Shown here piece after piece: positions 27,122 through 35,830 of a DNA stretch of 64,000 nt. A program made the translations under genes and the position numbers. Every line of letters starts with the position of its first letter. The stretch's first letter is position 1. The DNA is from an uncultured Bacteroidales bacterium. Its GTDB lineage: Bacteria; Bacteroidota; Bacteroidia; Bacteroidales; Bacteroidaceae. The DNA is taken from NCBI GenBank assembly GCA_902774275.1, contig CACYHN010000005.1, positions 1-64,000 of the forward strand, written 5' to 3'. The notes under the pieces were generated by a model, which had not been told where the DNA came from, did no database searches, and was given only the letters and a program-made list of their open reading frames with translations.

Positions 27122-28663
27122 ATGAAAAGGATATTATTTCTGCTGTTAATGGTGCCGGTGCTGGCATGTTGCCAGAATGATCCGTATGTGGTAAAGACCA
27201 CGAACGGGCTGGTGCGCGGATTTGATGAGGAGGGTACTATGGCGTTCAAGAGCATTCCCTATGCCCATGCGGAGCGCTGCATGCCGCCTGCTCCGGTGGA
27301 GAAATGGGATACCATCATGGACTGCACGGAGTGGGGGCCGCAGTCCCTGCAGAGCGGGCGTATCCAGCCGGGAAGCGCTGAGGATTGCTGCGTGCTGAAT
27401 GTGTGGACCACAGACCTGGACGCAAAGAAGCCTGTTATGTTCTGGTGTCACGGAGGCGGTTTTGACTCGGGTACATCGGCCTGGAATCCGGGCATGTGTC
27501 TGGCCAAGAAGGATGTGGTTGTGGTAAGCCTGAACCACCGTCTCAATATCATTGGATTCCTGGATCTGTCAGCTACGGGTGATCCCAAGTACAAGTACTC
27601 TGGTAATGTGGGTATGATGGATGCTGTCAAGGCTTTGGAGTGGGTGCGTGACAACATAAACAAGTTTGGAGGTGATCCCGATAATGTGACCATATTCGGT
27701 GAGTCCGGAGGCGGCGGAAAAGTGGGTACGTTGATGTGTATGCCGGCAGCCCAAGGACTTTATCACAAGGCTATAATCATGAGCGGCACCATCCTGAACG
27801 TGAACCACAAGGCTATGACTGAGGAGCTTGGTCTGGCTGTTCTGGATGAACTGGGTATTCCGCATAACGAGCCTGACCGAATCAAGGATGTTCCGTATGA
27901 TAAACTCTATCAGGCAGGTCAGCGTGCCCTCTCCGCAAGGGGGCTGGTACGCACGCCGGGTACTCCCATAATGTGGGGATTCGGCCCTGTGCCTGATGGT
28001 GAGGTTCTGCTGCAGCAGCCTTTCCAACCTGATTTTGCATCAATATCAAGTGATATCCCTCTTGTAATAGGAACTACTTTCAATGAGTTGCAACGTGGTC
28101 AGTACAACCGTCAGATGACTCTGGAGCAGGCTAAGGATGCTGTACGCGCTACATTTGGTGATGAGACCGATGCCTATGCTGAGGCACTTGCCCAGGCGTG
28201 GCCTGATTATATCCCGCAGGACCTTCCGTCAATAGACAACCTGTTCCGCGCCAAGACTGTGATTACCGCCGATGCGGCATCGGCCTCAAAGAAGGCTCCG
28301 GTGTATAATTATATGTTCACGTGGAAATCACCGTCAACGCATGTATCGGCCCACGGAGCGGAGCTGAACTTCTGCTTCAACACTCTGCATCACGCTGGCC
28401 GTGACCTGCCCAACCCATCGGAATCAGACCTGCGTCTGGCTGACCGCATGGCACAGTCATGGGCCAACTTTGCTCATACCGGTAATCCTAATGTGGAAGG
28501 TCTGCCGGAGTGGCATCCATATACAAAGGCTAACGGCGAGTGTTTCATGTTTGGACCGGAGATAGAGATACGTCATAACTTTGACCGCACGCTGGAGGAG
28601 ATAATAGACCGTCACTGTTTCCAGAAACTGGATGCTTTCCGTGCCACCGGTTCATTGAAGTAG
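27122..28663 (+). CDS. Type B carboxylesterase/lipase lipoprotein
   Basis: 513 residues from the ATG at 27122, giving a lipoprotein signal (MKRILFLLLMVPVLAC); earlier starts would overlap the KAP gene. Oxyanion hole HGGG at 110-113, nucleophile Ser195 in FGESGGGG and YMFTWKSP with HGAELNFCF (catalytic His) near the end fit the carboxylesterase family. It probably removes ester groups, such as feruloyl or acetyl groups, at the cell surface, but the substrate is not defined. Base composition returns to the host norm here, so it marks the right border of the AT-rich island. Confidence 0.85.
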   Translation: MKRILFLLLMVPVLACCQNDPYVVKTTNGLVRGFDEEGTMAFKSIPYAHAERCMPPAPVEKWDTIMDCTEWGPQSLQSGRIQPGSAEDCCVLNVWTTDLDAKKPVMFWCHGGGFDSGTSAWNPGMCLAKKDVVVVSLNHRLNIIGFLDLSATGDPKYKYSGNVGMMDAVKALEWVRDNINKFGGDPDNVTIFGESGGGGKVGTLMCMPAAQGLYHKAIIMSGTILNVNHKAMTEELGLAVLDELGIPHNEPDRIKDVPYDKLYQAGQRALSARGLVRTPGTPIMWGFGPVPDGEVLLQQPFQPDFASISSDIPLVIGTTFNELQRGQYNRQMTLEQAKDAVRATFGDETDAYAEALAQAWPDYIPQDLPSIDNLFRAKTVITADAASASKKAPVYNYMFTWKSPSTHVSAHGAELNFCFNTLHHAGRDLPNPSESDLRLADRMAQSWANFAHTGNPNVEGLPEWHPYTKANGECFMFGPEIEIRHNFDRTLEEIIDRHCFQKLDAFRATGSLK

Positions 28664-28681
28664 GTCTTTAGCCAAAGTTCC

Positions 28682-28739
28682 GAATCAGTTCAAATTTGTT
28701 CCATAACGATGTTTTATGCGGGCTAACTTGAACTGATTC
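28682..28739. repeat. 12-bp inverted repeat between esterase and propeller lipoprotein genes
   Basis: GAATCAGTTCAA at 28682-28693 and its perfect reverse complement at 28728-28739, 34 bases apart. It begins 19 bases after the esterase stop and lies just upstream of a TACCTTTG box (28754-28761) for the next gene. It could be a two-site operator; as a terminator it lacks a U-run and has a long loop. Confidence 0.5.
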
Positions 28740-28816
28740 ATAAAATAGATGTTTACCTTTGGTGCGACCGCAAATAAGGTCATTTTTAATAACAATCAAT
28801 AATTCCTTGTTCTATT

Positions 28817-30031
28817 ATGAGAAAAGTATTCAATTCTTTGCTTGCACTGTCAGCATTGGCAGTAATGGGGTGTTCAGGTTCAACATCATCTTCATATGGT
28901 GAAATAGATGTATTGGACGATGCTGATATCTATGATGTAGGTGACCTTACCGAGATTGCCTGTGATTTTGTGGTAAAGCCTCTTAAGGCAGATGGGCCGA
29001 TGGACGGCATAGGAGGTATAAAGTTCTGGGGAAACAAGGCTTTTGCCCGTTCCAATGACAACAGGAAACTGCTCTGCTTTGACAATTACAATCTTTATGC
29101 GGTGCTCAACAAGCTGGGGCGCGGTCCTGGCGAGTACGTCTATCTGAGTGATTTCTCATACGATGCAAAAGATGACCTTATCTACGTAGGCAATGACTCA
29201 CTCATCTGTGTGTATGATGCCAAGACAATGAACTTTATCCGTAAGCAGTATGTCACTTTTGATATCCAGAATCTTCTGAATGTGGGTGACAAGATGCTGT
29301 ATTATGGATTCTATATTGATGAGTCCAGAAAACGTGAGTCACTTGACGATTATAACGCTACTGAGTCTGTGATACTGGCCGATAGGGGCGAGTGGGACCT
29401 TGAGAACCACTCTACCATACTTAATCAGCACAGCTATTATCACAGAAGTATATTTGGTTTTCCTCAGGTGTTCTATGTCAATCCCAAGAATATGTCATTC
29501 TGTCTTCCCGGCTACGTAAACAGGATAGTCACTTTTGATAATGATTCAATAACTGATGTCTATAGGTTCATGCTGGCATCAAATGACAGTAAGGTGCTGA
29601 CCAAATATATGACAGAGGAATCATTTGAGGGCATTACTACTGAGGAACTGTCAAATGATTATAGGGATTTGTTGTTGGACGGTCCTTATCTTGAGAACAT
29701 ATATAATATAATCGTTGATAAGAGCACCGTCAGTTTTAGGGTGAATTATTATCCTAAAGGGTTGATGGGTGAGAGCGGATTCACTTACCTGTATTGGGTG
29801 CGTAATGAGTCAGGAGCCAAGGCATACAAGTCTTTGCGCATCCCCGGTTTGGCAATGGATATAGAACCTACAGGGTGTCATGATAACCGTAATGTGGCCA
29901 TCATTGAGAATCTGGGTGAGGATGCCATTGATGAGACCGCTAAGATGTCACCTCTGGCACAGCAGATCATTGATGAACTCAAGAAGCAGAATGATGACAA
30001 TCCCGTTCTGTTAGAGTTCCGATTCAAATAA
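28817..30031 (+). CDS. 6-bladed beta-propeller lipoprotein
   Basis: 404 residues with a lipoprotein signal (MRKVFNSLLALSALAVMGC). The family mark LGRGPGEYVYLSDFSYD is at about residues 95-111, flanked by repeated strands such as RKLLCFDNYN and LIYVGNDSLICVYD. These proteins are numerous in Bacteroidetes and mostly uncharacterised; they are thought to bind ligands at the cell envelope. Two paralogs lie at 34390 and 36517. A TACCTTTG box at 28754-28761 may be the promoter. The 3' end overlaps the convergent NUDIX gene by eight bases. Confidence 0.8.
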   Translation: MRKVFNSLLALSALAVMGCSGSTSSSYGEIDVLDDADIYDVGDLTEIACDFVVKPLKADGPMDGIGGIKFWGNKAFARSNDNRKLLCFDNYNLYAVLNKLGRGPGEYVYLSDFSYDAKDDLIYVGNDSLICVYDAKTMNFIRKQYVTFDIQNLLNVGDKMLYYGFYIDESRKRESLDDYNATESVILADRGEWDLENHSTILNQHSYYHRSIFGFPQVFYVNPKNMSFCLPGYVNRIVTFDNDSITDVYRFMLASNDSKVLTKYMTEESFEGITTEELSNDYRDLLLDGPYLENIYNIIVDKSTVSFRVNYYPKGLMGESGFTYLYWVRNESGAKAYKSLRIPGLAMDIEPTGCHDNRNVAIIENLGEDAIDETAKMSPLAQQIIDELKKQNDDNPVLLEFRFK

Positions 30032-30527
30032 AGAAGCGGCGGAACTCTGATTCAAAGTTTGGTGTAAGGATGTCCTTTCCAAGGGCATCCTTTATTTCTT
30101 GCATGGTCCAGAAACGGCCTCCGTCAAGTTCATCGGCACTGGGGTTTACGGGGCCGTCATAGACAGTCTTGAAAACGTTGACCAGCTCTTTTTCAACTTT
30201 GCTTTCAAATACGTAGTGTCCCATGGAGACTGGGTTCTCAACGCTGATGCCCAGCTCTTCCATTACCTCACGCCTGAAAGCCTGCTCAACGGTCTCGCCG
30301 TATGAGATGTGGCCTCCTACGGCGGTGTCCCACTTGCCGGGTTGGATGGGCTTCCAGTCAGGGCGGCGCTGCAGATAGAGCTCTCCCTTGGAGTTGAACA
30401 GGTGCAGATGTACTACGGGATGGAGCACCTTACGGCCGTCATGGGCCTCACCGCGCAGTATCTTGCCCAGCACGTTCCCATCCTCATCAACTATGGGAAA
30501 GAGTTCGTTATTGTTATCAGAGTTCAT
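30024..30527 (-). CDS. NUDIX hydrolase
   Basis: 167 residues from the ATG at 30527, which overlaps the end of the amidase gene by 11 bases; the longer frame to 30620 would lie inside it. The NUDIX box GGHISYGETVEQAFRREVME continues with ELG and is complete. The N-terminal ELFPIVDEDGNVLGKILRGEAHDG is like the isopentenyl-diphosphate-isomerase-like NUDIX group (YfcD). It should hydrolyse a nucleoside diphosphate derivative or similar pyrophosphate in the cytoplasm; the substrate is unknown. Co-transcribed with the omega-amidase gene. Confidence 0.85.
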   Translation of the reverse strand: MNSDNNNELFPIVDEDGNVLGKILRGEAHDGRKVLHPVVHLHLFNSKGELYLQRRPDWKPIQPGKWDTAVGGHISYGETVEQAFRREVMEELGISVENPVSMGHYVFESKVEKELVNVFKTVYDGPVNPSADELDGGRFWTMQEIKDALGKDILTPNFESEFRRFFI

Positions 30528-31272
30528 TCTTGTCAGCGTCTTGAAGTACGGGGAACTTGGTGCGGAAGCGTGCAAGACGCTCCATGTCAAGGTCTGCAGA
30601 GAGCATCTGCGGGCGTTCATCGGTCTGGATGAGAGTCTCTCCGTATGGGGTAATTATTGCACTGTGACCGGGATAGAAACCAAAATCGTCACTACCTGCG
30701 CGGTTTACTCCGATGGCATAGCACTGGTTCTCAATGGCGCGGGCGCGGAGCAGGGTGTCCCAGGCCAGAATGCGCTTATCGGGCCAGTTGGCTGGATAGA
30801 AAACGGCATCGTAGTCATCACGGTTGCGGCTGAATGTGGGGAACCGCAGGTCATAGCAGATGAGCAACAGTATTCTCAGACCTCTGAAACTGACCACAAC
30901 ACGGTCTGAGCCGGCTGTAAAATGCTCAGCCTCACCGGAGTGTGTAAATAAATGGTGCTTGTCATAACAGGCCATTGTGCCGTCAGGCATGGCAAAGCAG
31001 AGACGGTTATAAATGCTGCCGCTTTCTGTTACGGGCAGTGAACCGCAGATAGCAGCATTAAGTTTTGATGCCTTGTCCTGCAGCCAGTTAACGATAGGGC
31101 CGTCCATAGTCTGGACCACGTCTGCGGGGTCAATATATTGTCCGGTAGCGAACATCTCCGGTAAAACATATATGTCTGCACCGCATCCGCCACCTATTAT
31201 CTGATCCAGATCTGTAAGGTTTTGTATCCAGTTACCTTTCTCCGGGGCATTTTGTACTATTGAGATTTTCAT
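30517..31272 (-). CDS. Omega-amidase/nitrilase-family hydrolase (YafV-like)
   Basis: 251 residues. The Glu-Lys-Cys triad is visible at Glu39 (LPEMF), Lys105 (YDKHHLF) and Cys139 (LICYDLRFP), with ANWPDKRILAWDTLLRARAIENQCY typical of YafV/Nit2. The family hydrolyses alpha-ketoglutaramate or alpha-ketosuccinamate, and YafV-like proteins take part in methionine salvage. Cytoplasmic. It is followed by an overlapping NUDIX gene and preceded at 16 bases by the VanX-like gene on the same strand. Confidence 0.87.
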   Translation of the reverse strand: MKISIVQNAPEKGNWIQNLTDLDQIIGGGCGADIYVLPEMFATGQYIDPADVVQTMDGPIVNWLQDKASKLNAAICGSLPVTESGSIYNRLCFAMPDGTMACYDKHHLFTHSGEAEHFTAGSDRVVVSFRGLRILLLICYDLRFPTFSRNRDDYDAVFYPANWPDKRILAWDTLLRARAIENQCYAIGVNRAGSDDFGFYPGHSAIITPYGETLIQTDERPQMLSADLDMERLARFRTKFPVLQDADKNEL

Positions 31273-31287
31273 TAGAGGATAGTGTCG

Positions 31288-32022
31288 TTATTTTGTAAGT
31301 TGCTTGACAGGGAATGTGAAATATGTATTGGGGTAGGGTTCATCCTTGAGCGTAAAATGCCACCATTCACTGTCAAGTGCTTTGAATCCGTGACTTATCA
31401 TTGCTGTGCGCAGAATCATTCTGTTGCAGAACTGCTCCTCAGTAAGTTCTCCGCCTGTATATGTCTGGGTTGTGGGGTCTCCGCAGTAATCGGGATGGCT
31501 CTCATGACCGAACCAGTCAAATGTTCCGCCCATATCAACTTCTTTCTCCAAATTCATGTCAAATAGCGTAAGGTCCACTGTCGATCCGCGTGTGTGGCCT
31601 GATTTTTCCATGATATATTCCTGCTCAAACAGAACGGATTTGTCAAGGTTGGGGTAGAAATATTTTTTCATGCGTGTATCCGTAATATCGGCAGCCCAAC
31701 GGACAAAGTGATCTACTGCACATTGCGGACGGTATGCATCAAATATCTTGATCCGATAGCCTTGACGTATAAGGTCATCGCTGACGGCCTTAAGGCTGTC
31801 AGCTGCACGGCGAGTCAAAAGGGCTGTAGGTTCCAGATATCCGTCAATCCTTTGACCTACAAAATTATAAGTTCCAAAATATCTGATTTCTAGGATTGCA
31901 TCGGGAATCACGTCTGTGAGCGTTACAAAACCGCTGGAATCAGATGATGCGTTATTGTGTGAGCATGAGGTTATTGTGAGCCCGATTGCTATGAAAACAG
32001 ATAGTAAATGTTTTACTTTCAT
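31288..32022 (-). CDS. D-alanyl-D-alanine dipeptidase lipoprotein, VanX/DdpX-like
   Basis: 244 residues from the ATG at 32022, giving a lipoprotein signal (MKVKHLLSVFIAIGLTITSC). RIKIFDAYRPQCAV, SGHTRGSTVDLTL (zinc His and Asp) and the catalytic/ligand segment SEWWHF match M15D dipeptidases; MGGTFDWFGHESH is also typical. It hydrolyses D-Ala-D-Ala from peptidoglycan turnover; with no van ligase nearby a resistance role is not supported. It stands first in a minus-strand unit with the amidase and NUDIX genes. Confidence 0.88.
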   Translation of the reverse strand: MKVKHLLSVFIAIGLTITSCSHNNASSDSSGFVTLTDVIPDAILEIRYFGTYNFVGQRIDGYLEPTALLTRRAADSLKAVSDDLIRQGYRIKIFDAYRPQCAVDHFVRWAADITDTRMKKYFYPNLDKSVLFEQEYIMEKSGHTRGSTVDLTLFDMNLEKEVDMGGTFDWFGHESHPDYCGDPTTQTYTGGELTEEQFCNRMILRTAMISHGFKALDSEWWHFTLKDEPYPNTYFTFPVKQLTK

Positions 32023-32047
32023 AAGTAACACTTTATGATTTGCAAAA

Positions 32048-32269
32048 TTACTTTATTTCCAGATTCATATCCTCTGTATCGCTGTGAATGTTCAGTTGAT
32101 TCATGCTGGCCACATGTTGCTCTTCAGCATCCGATATAACTGATTCATAGCCGGTCAGGGCCGCAAACGGCGAGAACTGTGCCGCCCGGTTGTAGAGCGG
32201 CATGGGCTTATGTATGGCCGATGTATGGTGCGGCATATCAATTATCTTATCGTATCTCTTATCTATCAT
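32048..32269 (-). CDS. YolD-like small protein linked to Y-family polymerase
   Basis: 73 residues. IIDMPHHTSAIHKPMPLYNRAAQFSPFAALTGYE is the YolD-like motif seen in short proteins encoded beside UmuC/DinB-type polymerases. Its ATG overlaps the polymerase stop by four bases, so it is translated in tandem with it. YolD proteins are regarded as UmuD-like partners that may modulate the polymerase; biochemical evidence is limited. Confidence 0.8.
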   Translation of the reverse strand: MIDKRYDKIIDMPHHTSAIHKPMPLYNRAAQFSPFAALTGYESVISDAEEQHVASMNQLNIHSDTEDMNLEIK

Positions 32270-33735
32270 GCCTTATGTCCTCCTACCTGTTTGTTACGTT
32301 CCCGAGCCGTTGAGCCCTCCTCAAAATTCATCCCCCTTAAGATTGAGTTCTTGCCGTATTTATTGCGGATGGCCAGCACTGCCTCCTGACGGCGCCGCTC
32401 ACGGCCGTCAGTGGGAGCATTCTCTCCAAATATATCCAGTTGTCGCGGCTGGGCATCGGCCTCATGGATTACATTCTGTGCCGTCACATTGAGCCTGCGT
32501 ACTGTAAGCTTGGGGTTGACAATGCGGTTATACAGTTTTGTGACAGCCTTAAGTATGTATTCTGATGATGACGTATGCCCGTTCAGGTCAACTGAGCCGT
32601 GGGCCGGCTTGGGTACCTTGCGTCCGTAATAATCAGTTGCTACGGGGCCGTCATACTCTATGCCTGGCTGTTCCAGATTGCCGGAATCATAACTTATGTA
32701 GAGGGTTATTCGGTCGGTGACAAGACGTTTGCTGACAAGGTCAAACACCAGGGAGTCTGTCATCTCCTTGGCTATGAGGCGTCCTTTCTTGAAATCATAC
32801 GGCTCAGACAATACCTGGCCGGAGCTGATGCTGTTTACCTGTGGCTTGTAGGCCTTTATCTCTGCCATAGTGCAGGGCTCCCATCCCCAGGCGTGGTCAA
32901 TGATGAGCTCTGCATTTACTCCAAACAGACTGTACAGTTGCTCTTCCCACTGCGGATATGTGGAGTAGAGGGCAACATCGCCCATGGTGCGCATACCGTA
33001 GCTCTCAAGCTTGGCCGCTATTCCACGCCCTATGCGCCAGAAATCTGTGAGCGGGCGGTGATTCCACAGCTGCCGGCGGTAGCTCATCTCATCAAGTTCA
33101 GCTATGCGCACGCCGTCCTTATCGGCTTCAGTATGCTTGGCCACTATATCCATTGCCACTTTGGCCAGATAGAGATTGGTGCCGATGCCAGCCGTAGCTG
33201 TAATGTTTGTTTCAGAGAGCACATCGCTTATCATTAGTCTGGTGAGTTCATGGGCGGAACACTTGCGTATCCTGAGATAATCCGTCAGGTCTATGAATAC
33301 CTCATCTATTGAATATACATGAATATCCTCTGGCGCTACATATCTGAGGTAAATGGAGTATATCTTGCTGCTTACCTGCATGTAAAGGGCCATCCGGGGT
33401 GGGGCGGTGATGTAACCTAGTGCAACGGTAGGGTCAGACAGAACCTTAAGGTTGTCGCTTGAAGGCTCGCCAAGTTTATGGCCAGGGGCATTACGGCGGC
33501 GTTCCTCATTAATCTGACGTACGCGCTGCACCACCTCAAAAAGGCGTGCGCGGCCACCTATGCCGTATGTCTTAAGTGACGGTGATACAGCCAGGCAGAT
33601 GGTCTTGTCAGTGCGTGAGGCATCGGCCACCACAAGATTGGTGGTAAGCGGATCAAGATCCCGCTCAGCGCATTCTACTGATGCATAGAATGATTTGAGG
33701 TCAATAGCCGCGTATATCCTGCCCTTGTTCTCCAT
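32266..33735 (-). CDS. Y-family (UmuC/DinB-type) translesion DNA polymerase
   Basis: 489 residues. Catalytic carboxylates lie in YAAIDLKSFYASVECAERDLDP and VYSIDEVFIDL. The YqjW-like insertions LKTYGIGGRARLFEV and the helix-hairpin-helix IGRGIAAKLESYGMRTMGDVA are visible. The C-terminal little-finger region includes SVSKRLVTDR-like SKRLVTDRITLYISYDSGN. It copies over damaged bases in the cytoplasm. No LexA-like box was recognised in the 62 bases upstream. It forms a two-gene unit with the YolD-like gene downstream. Confidence 0.9.
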   Translation of the reverse strand: MENKGRIYAAIDLKSFYASVECAERDLDPLTTNLVVADASRTDKTICLAVSPSLKTYGIGGRARLFEVVQRVRQINEERRRNAPGHKLGEPSSDNLKVLSDPTVALGYITAPPRMALYMQVSSKIYSIYLRYVAPEDIHVYSIDEVFIDLTDYLRIRKCSAHELTRLMISDVLSETNITATAGIGTNLYLAKVAMDIVAKHTEADKDGVRIAELDEMSYRRQLWNHRPLTDFWRIGRGIAAKLESYGMRTMGDVALYSTYPQWEEQLYSLFGVNAELIIDHAWGWEPCTMAEIKAYKPQVNSISSGQVLSEPYDFKKGRLIAKEMTDSLVFDLVSKRLVTDRITLYISYDSGNLEQPGIEYDGPVATDYYGRKVPKPAHGSVDLNGHTSSSEYILKAVTKLYNRIVNPKLTVRRLNVTAQNVIHEADAQPRQLDIFGENAPTDGRERRRQEAVLAIRNKYGKNSILRGMNFEEGSTARERNKQVGGHKA

Positions 33736-33797
33736 ACTACAAAAATAGGTTTATTTTCACTCATTTCTTACTATTTCGCTATTTTTGCCATAATCAA

Positions 33798-34346
33798 ATG
33801 AGTGGACAGATTTCATTAAGGAAAGCTACGGCGGATGATGCGCGGTTCATAGTTGAGAATGTGCTGCGTGCGCTCCACATTGAGGAGGCAAATGAGCAGC
33901 ATATTGAGCATCTGGCTGGGATATGCCGCCGTGAAGATACCCTCTACAGCTGGTGTAACGCTACTATTGCACTTTATGATGATGTTCCTGCCGGCCTGAT
34001 GGTTGCATATGACGGGGCCCGATACAGCAGGATGCGTAACATCACATTTCCCATGATCCGGATGTATGTTGGTGATGATTACGCCAATATGGACGATGAA
34101 GCCCGCCCTGGTGAATATTATCTGGACTCACTTGCCGTCCTGCCCCAGTATCGCCGTAAGGGGATAGCATCTGCATTGATTAAGGAGATGCTCCGCATGC
34201 GTGATGAATCCGGCATCCCATTGGCCACAATAGCCGTTGACCCAGACAATGACACCGCTTACCGTCTCTATATCCGTCTGGGTTTCCGTCACGACGGCCA
34301 TATAACCGTATTCAGCACAACCTATCATCGGCTGGTCTGCCCCTAG
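33798..34346 (+). CDS. GNAT family N-acetyltransferase
   Basis: 182 residues. SLAVLPQYRRKGIASALIKEML is a clear acetyl-CoA binding motif A (RRKGIA), with TIAVDPDNDTAYRLYIRLGFRHDG as motif B. N-terminal ISLRKATADDARFIVENV is the usual start. A cytoplasmic acetyltransferase with undefined acceptor. Divergent from the polymerase gene; the following genes are on the other strand. Confidence 0.85.
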   Translation: MSGQISLRKATADDARFIVENVLRALHIEEANEQHIEHLAGICRREDTLYSWCNATIALYDDVPAGLMVAYDGARYSRMRNITFPMIRMYVGDDYANMDDEARPGEYYLDSLAVLPQYRRKGIASALIKEMLRMRDESGIPLATIAVDPDNDTAYRLYIRLGFRHDGHITVFSTTYHRLVCP

Positions 34347-34389
34347 CGCAACGCAATGGGGAGGGTTGCAAAGAACATCACCGATGCGT

Positions 34390-35580
34390 TCATTCAAACT
34401 CTACACGCAGTATCAGCAGATCGCCGCTGGACAGAGTATTGTCAGTCATATAACGTGTAAGCTCCTGATATAAGGATTTCAATCTGTCATCAAGTATATC
34501 GGCTCTTAGTTTCAGAACATCATAAATGTCTTTTGAAATACTGAACCAGACACTCTCACCGTCAGAATATGCAGGCTGCAGGTAATATATCATGTATTGC
34601 CATACATCCGTGCAGGTAATCCCAGAGGCATCATCTTCTTCAACCGGCTGTTCCGGGTAGAAAGACCTGTACAGTTTCTTGTCTCGTTTGTCATACAGGC
34701 AGGCCTTATTTCCCCCTTTTGATGAAAAGTATTCAAAAAAGATATATCTGTCAGTCTCAGCCAGACTGCTGAATCCGTTGTCATACCCACCTTTCATCAA
34801 ATCAACTAGCAGGTCAAGGGAGTTCTGATACTCACCTTCATATTTCTTATAAAGGCTTGAGGGAATGGAATTCTCAGTCACGAATTCAAATCTGGGGATG
34901 AACGATCCGTTTGACAATGAATAAATGATATAGTCATAAGCCAACATGAGCCTGAGAGAATCATTATACAGGTAAGAGATGGGATTCAAACCGTAAGAGG
35001 TAGTGTTGTACTTGAAGAACTCATCCAATGGCAGATGCTTATCCGACATCTTTAATTCACTATCATATACATAAACGTAATCATCCCTGAGATTGGACAG
35101 CCCCGCAAAACCGTCACCCATTCTGTACAGGTAATCGGAGGCATCGTCAAACGCCCATTTGGAAACATATCTGCCATTCTCATCATAAGAAATGAGTTGA
35201 TCCATACCGGAATCATAACAGTAAACATTATCATCCACAGCAAAGATGTCATTGACATAACATAGTTCTCCGGGCCCACGTCCCTGAATTGAACGGTCAA
35301 CCACCTTCTTACCTTCCATGTCATACATAAGGAGACGTTTGCCATCCTTGTGTCCAAATACATACCGGTTTGAGGTCATAGTCATCATGGACTGGTTTAT
35401 GAATGCCCAAGAGTCATCCACCTCAAAGTTCACCACTGATATGGATTTGATTTTCTGTTCCACCGTACCGGCGTCAGTGCTCAGATCTATACGGTCCATA
35501 CCCGATGACGATTCACTTCCCTTAGGCCCGCATGCCGCAAACAAGAATAACATGGCCATGAGCAATCCTGTTTTCTTCAT
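34390..35580 (-). CDS. 6-bladed beta-propeller lipoprotein (paralog 2)
   Basis: 396 residues from the ATG at 35580 with a lipoprotein signal (MKKTGLLMAMLFLFAAC). IQGRGPGELCYVNDIFAVDDNVYCYD is the variant of the family mark, and blades repeat as VYCYDSGMDQLISYDE and YVYVYDSELK. It shares the fold with the genes at 28817 and 36517 but differs in detail. Envelope ligand binding is the presumed role. Separated from the third paralog by the SprT-like gene on the opposite strand. Confidence 0.78.
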   Translation of the reverse strand: MKKTGLLMAMLFLFAACGPKGSESSSGMDRIDLSTDAGTVEQKIKSISVVNFEVDDSWAFINQSMMTMTSNRYVFGHKDGKRLLMYDMEGKKVVDRSIQGRGPGELCYVNDIFAVDDNVYCYDSGMDQLISYDENGRYVSKWAFDDASDYLYRMGDGFAGLSNLRDDYVYVYDSELKMSDKHLPLDEFFKYNTTSYGLNPISYLYNDSLRLMLAYDYIIYSLSNGSFIPRFEFVTENSIPSSLYKKYEGEYQNSLDLLVDLMKGGYDNGFSSLAETDRYIFFEYFSSKGGNKACLYDKRDKKLYRSFYPEQPVEEDDASGITCTDVWQYMIYYLQPAYSDGESVWFSISKDIYDVLKLRADILDDRLKSLYQELTRYMTDNTLSSGDLLILRVEFE

Positions 35581-35672
35581 TTCAACTGATTGGTTAAAAT
35601 TATCGATGCGCAAATGTACCCATTCTTTCCCATACATCCGCCCATATCACAGAAAAAGCAGATATCTCTAGG

Positions 35673-35777
35673 TTAATCCCAATATTCCAGTACGTCCCCC
35701 GGCTGACAGTCCAGCGCTTTGCATATGGCATCAAGCGTAGTGAACCTTAAAAGTAGTATGAGAATCTGTTTTTCGCG
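35673..35777 (-). pseudogene. C-terminal fragment of an XRE/Cro-type regulator
   Basis: The minus-strand frame ends LRFTTLDAICKALDCQPGDV then LEYWD and a TAA stop at 35675-35673. This is the end of a YozG-like Cro/C1 helix-turn-helix protein (recognition helix plus CQPGDVLEY). The first helices are missing: upstream the frame dissolves into IVLKPQREKQILILL without a start. The promoter of the SprT-like gene overlaps its upstream end, so the loss of the 5' half happened next to or through that promoter. Confidence 0.6.
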
Positions 35778-35810
35778 TTGGGGCTTTAATACAATTATTA
35801 GCTACCTTTG
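35778..35810 (+). promoter_or_regulatory. Promoter of the SprT-like gene
   Basis: TTG at 35778-35780 and TACCTTTG at 35803-35810 with a 22-base spacer, slightly longer than usual. The ATG at 35831 lies 20 bases downstream of the -7 box. Confidence 0.5.
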
Positions 35811-35830
35811 TGCGCTGTAATTGATAGTTG

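Noticed and set aside
28682..28739. Invertible phase-variable promoter
   Set aside because: The arms are only 12 bases and enclose 34 bases, too little to hold a whole promoter, and no site-specific recombinase gene is nearby.
31288..32022. Vancomycin-resistance cluster because of a VanX-like gene
   Set aside because: No VanH, ligase, VanS or VanR genes are present, and the protein is an envelope lipoprotein in a metabolic neighbourhood; peptidoglycan salvage explains it better.
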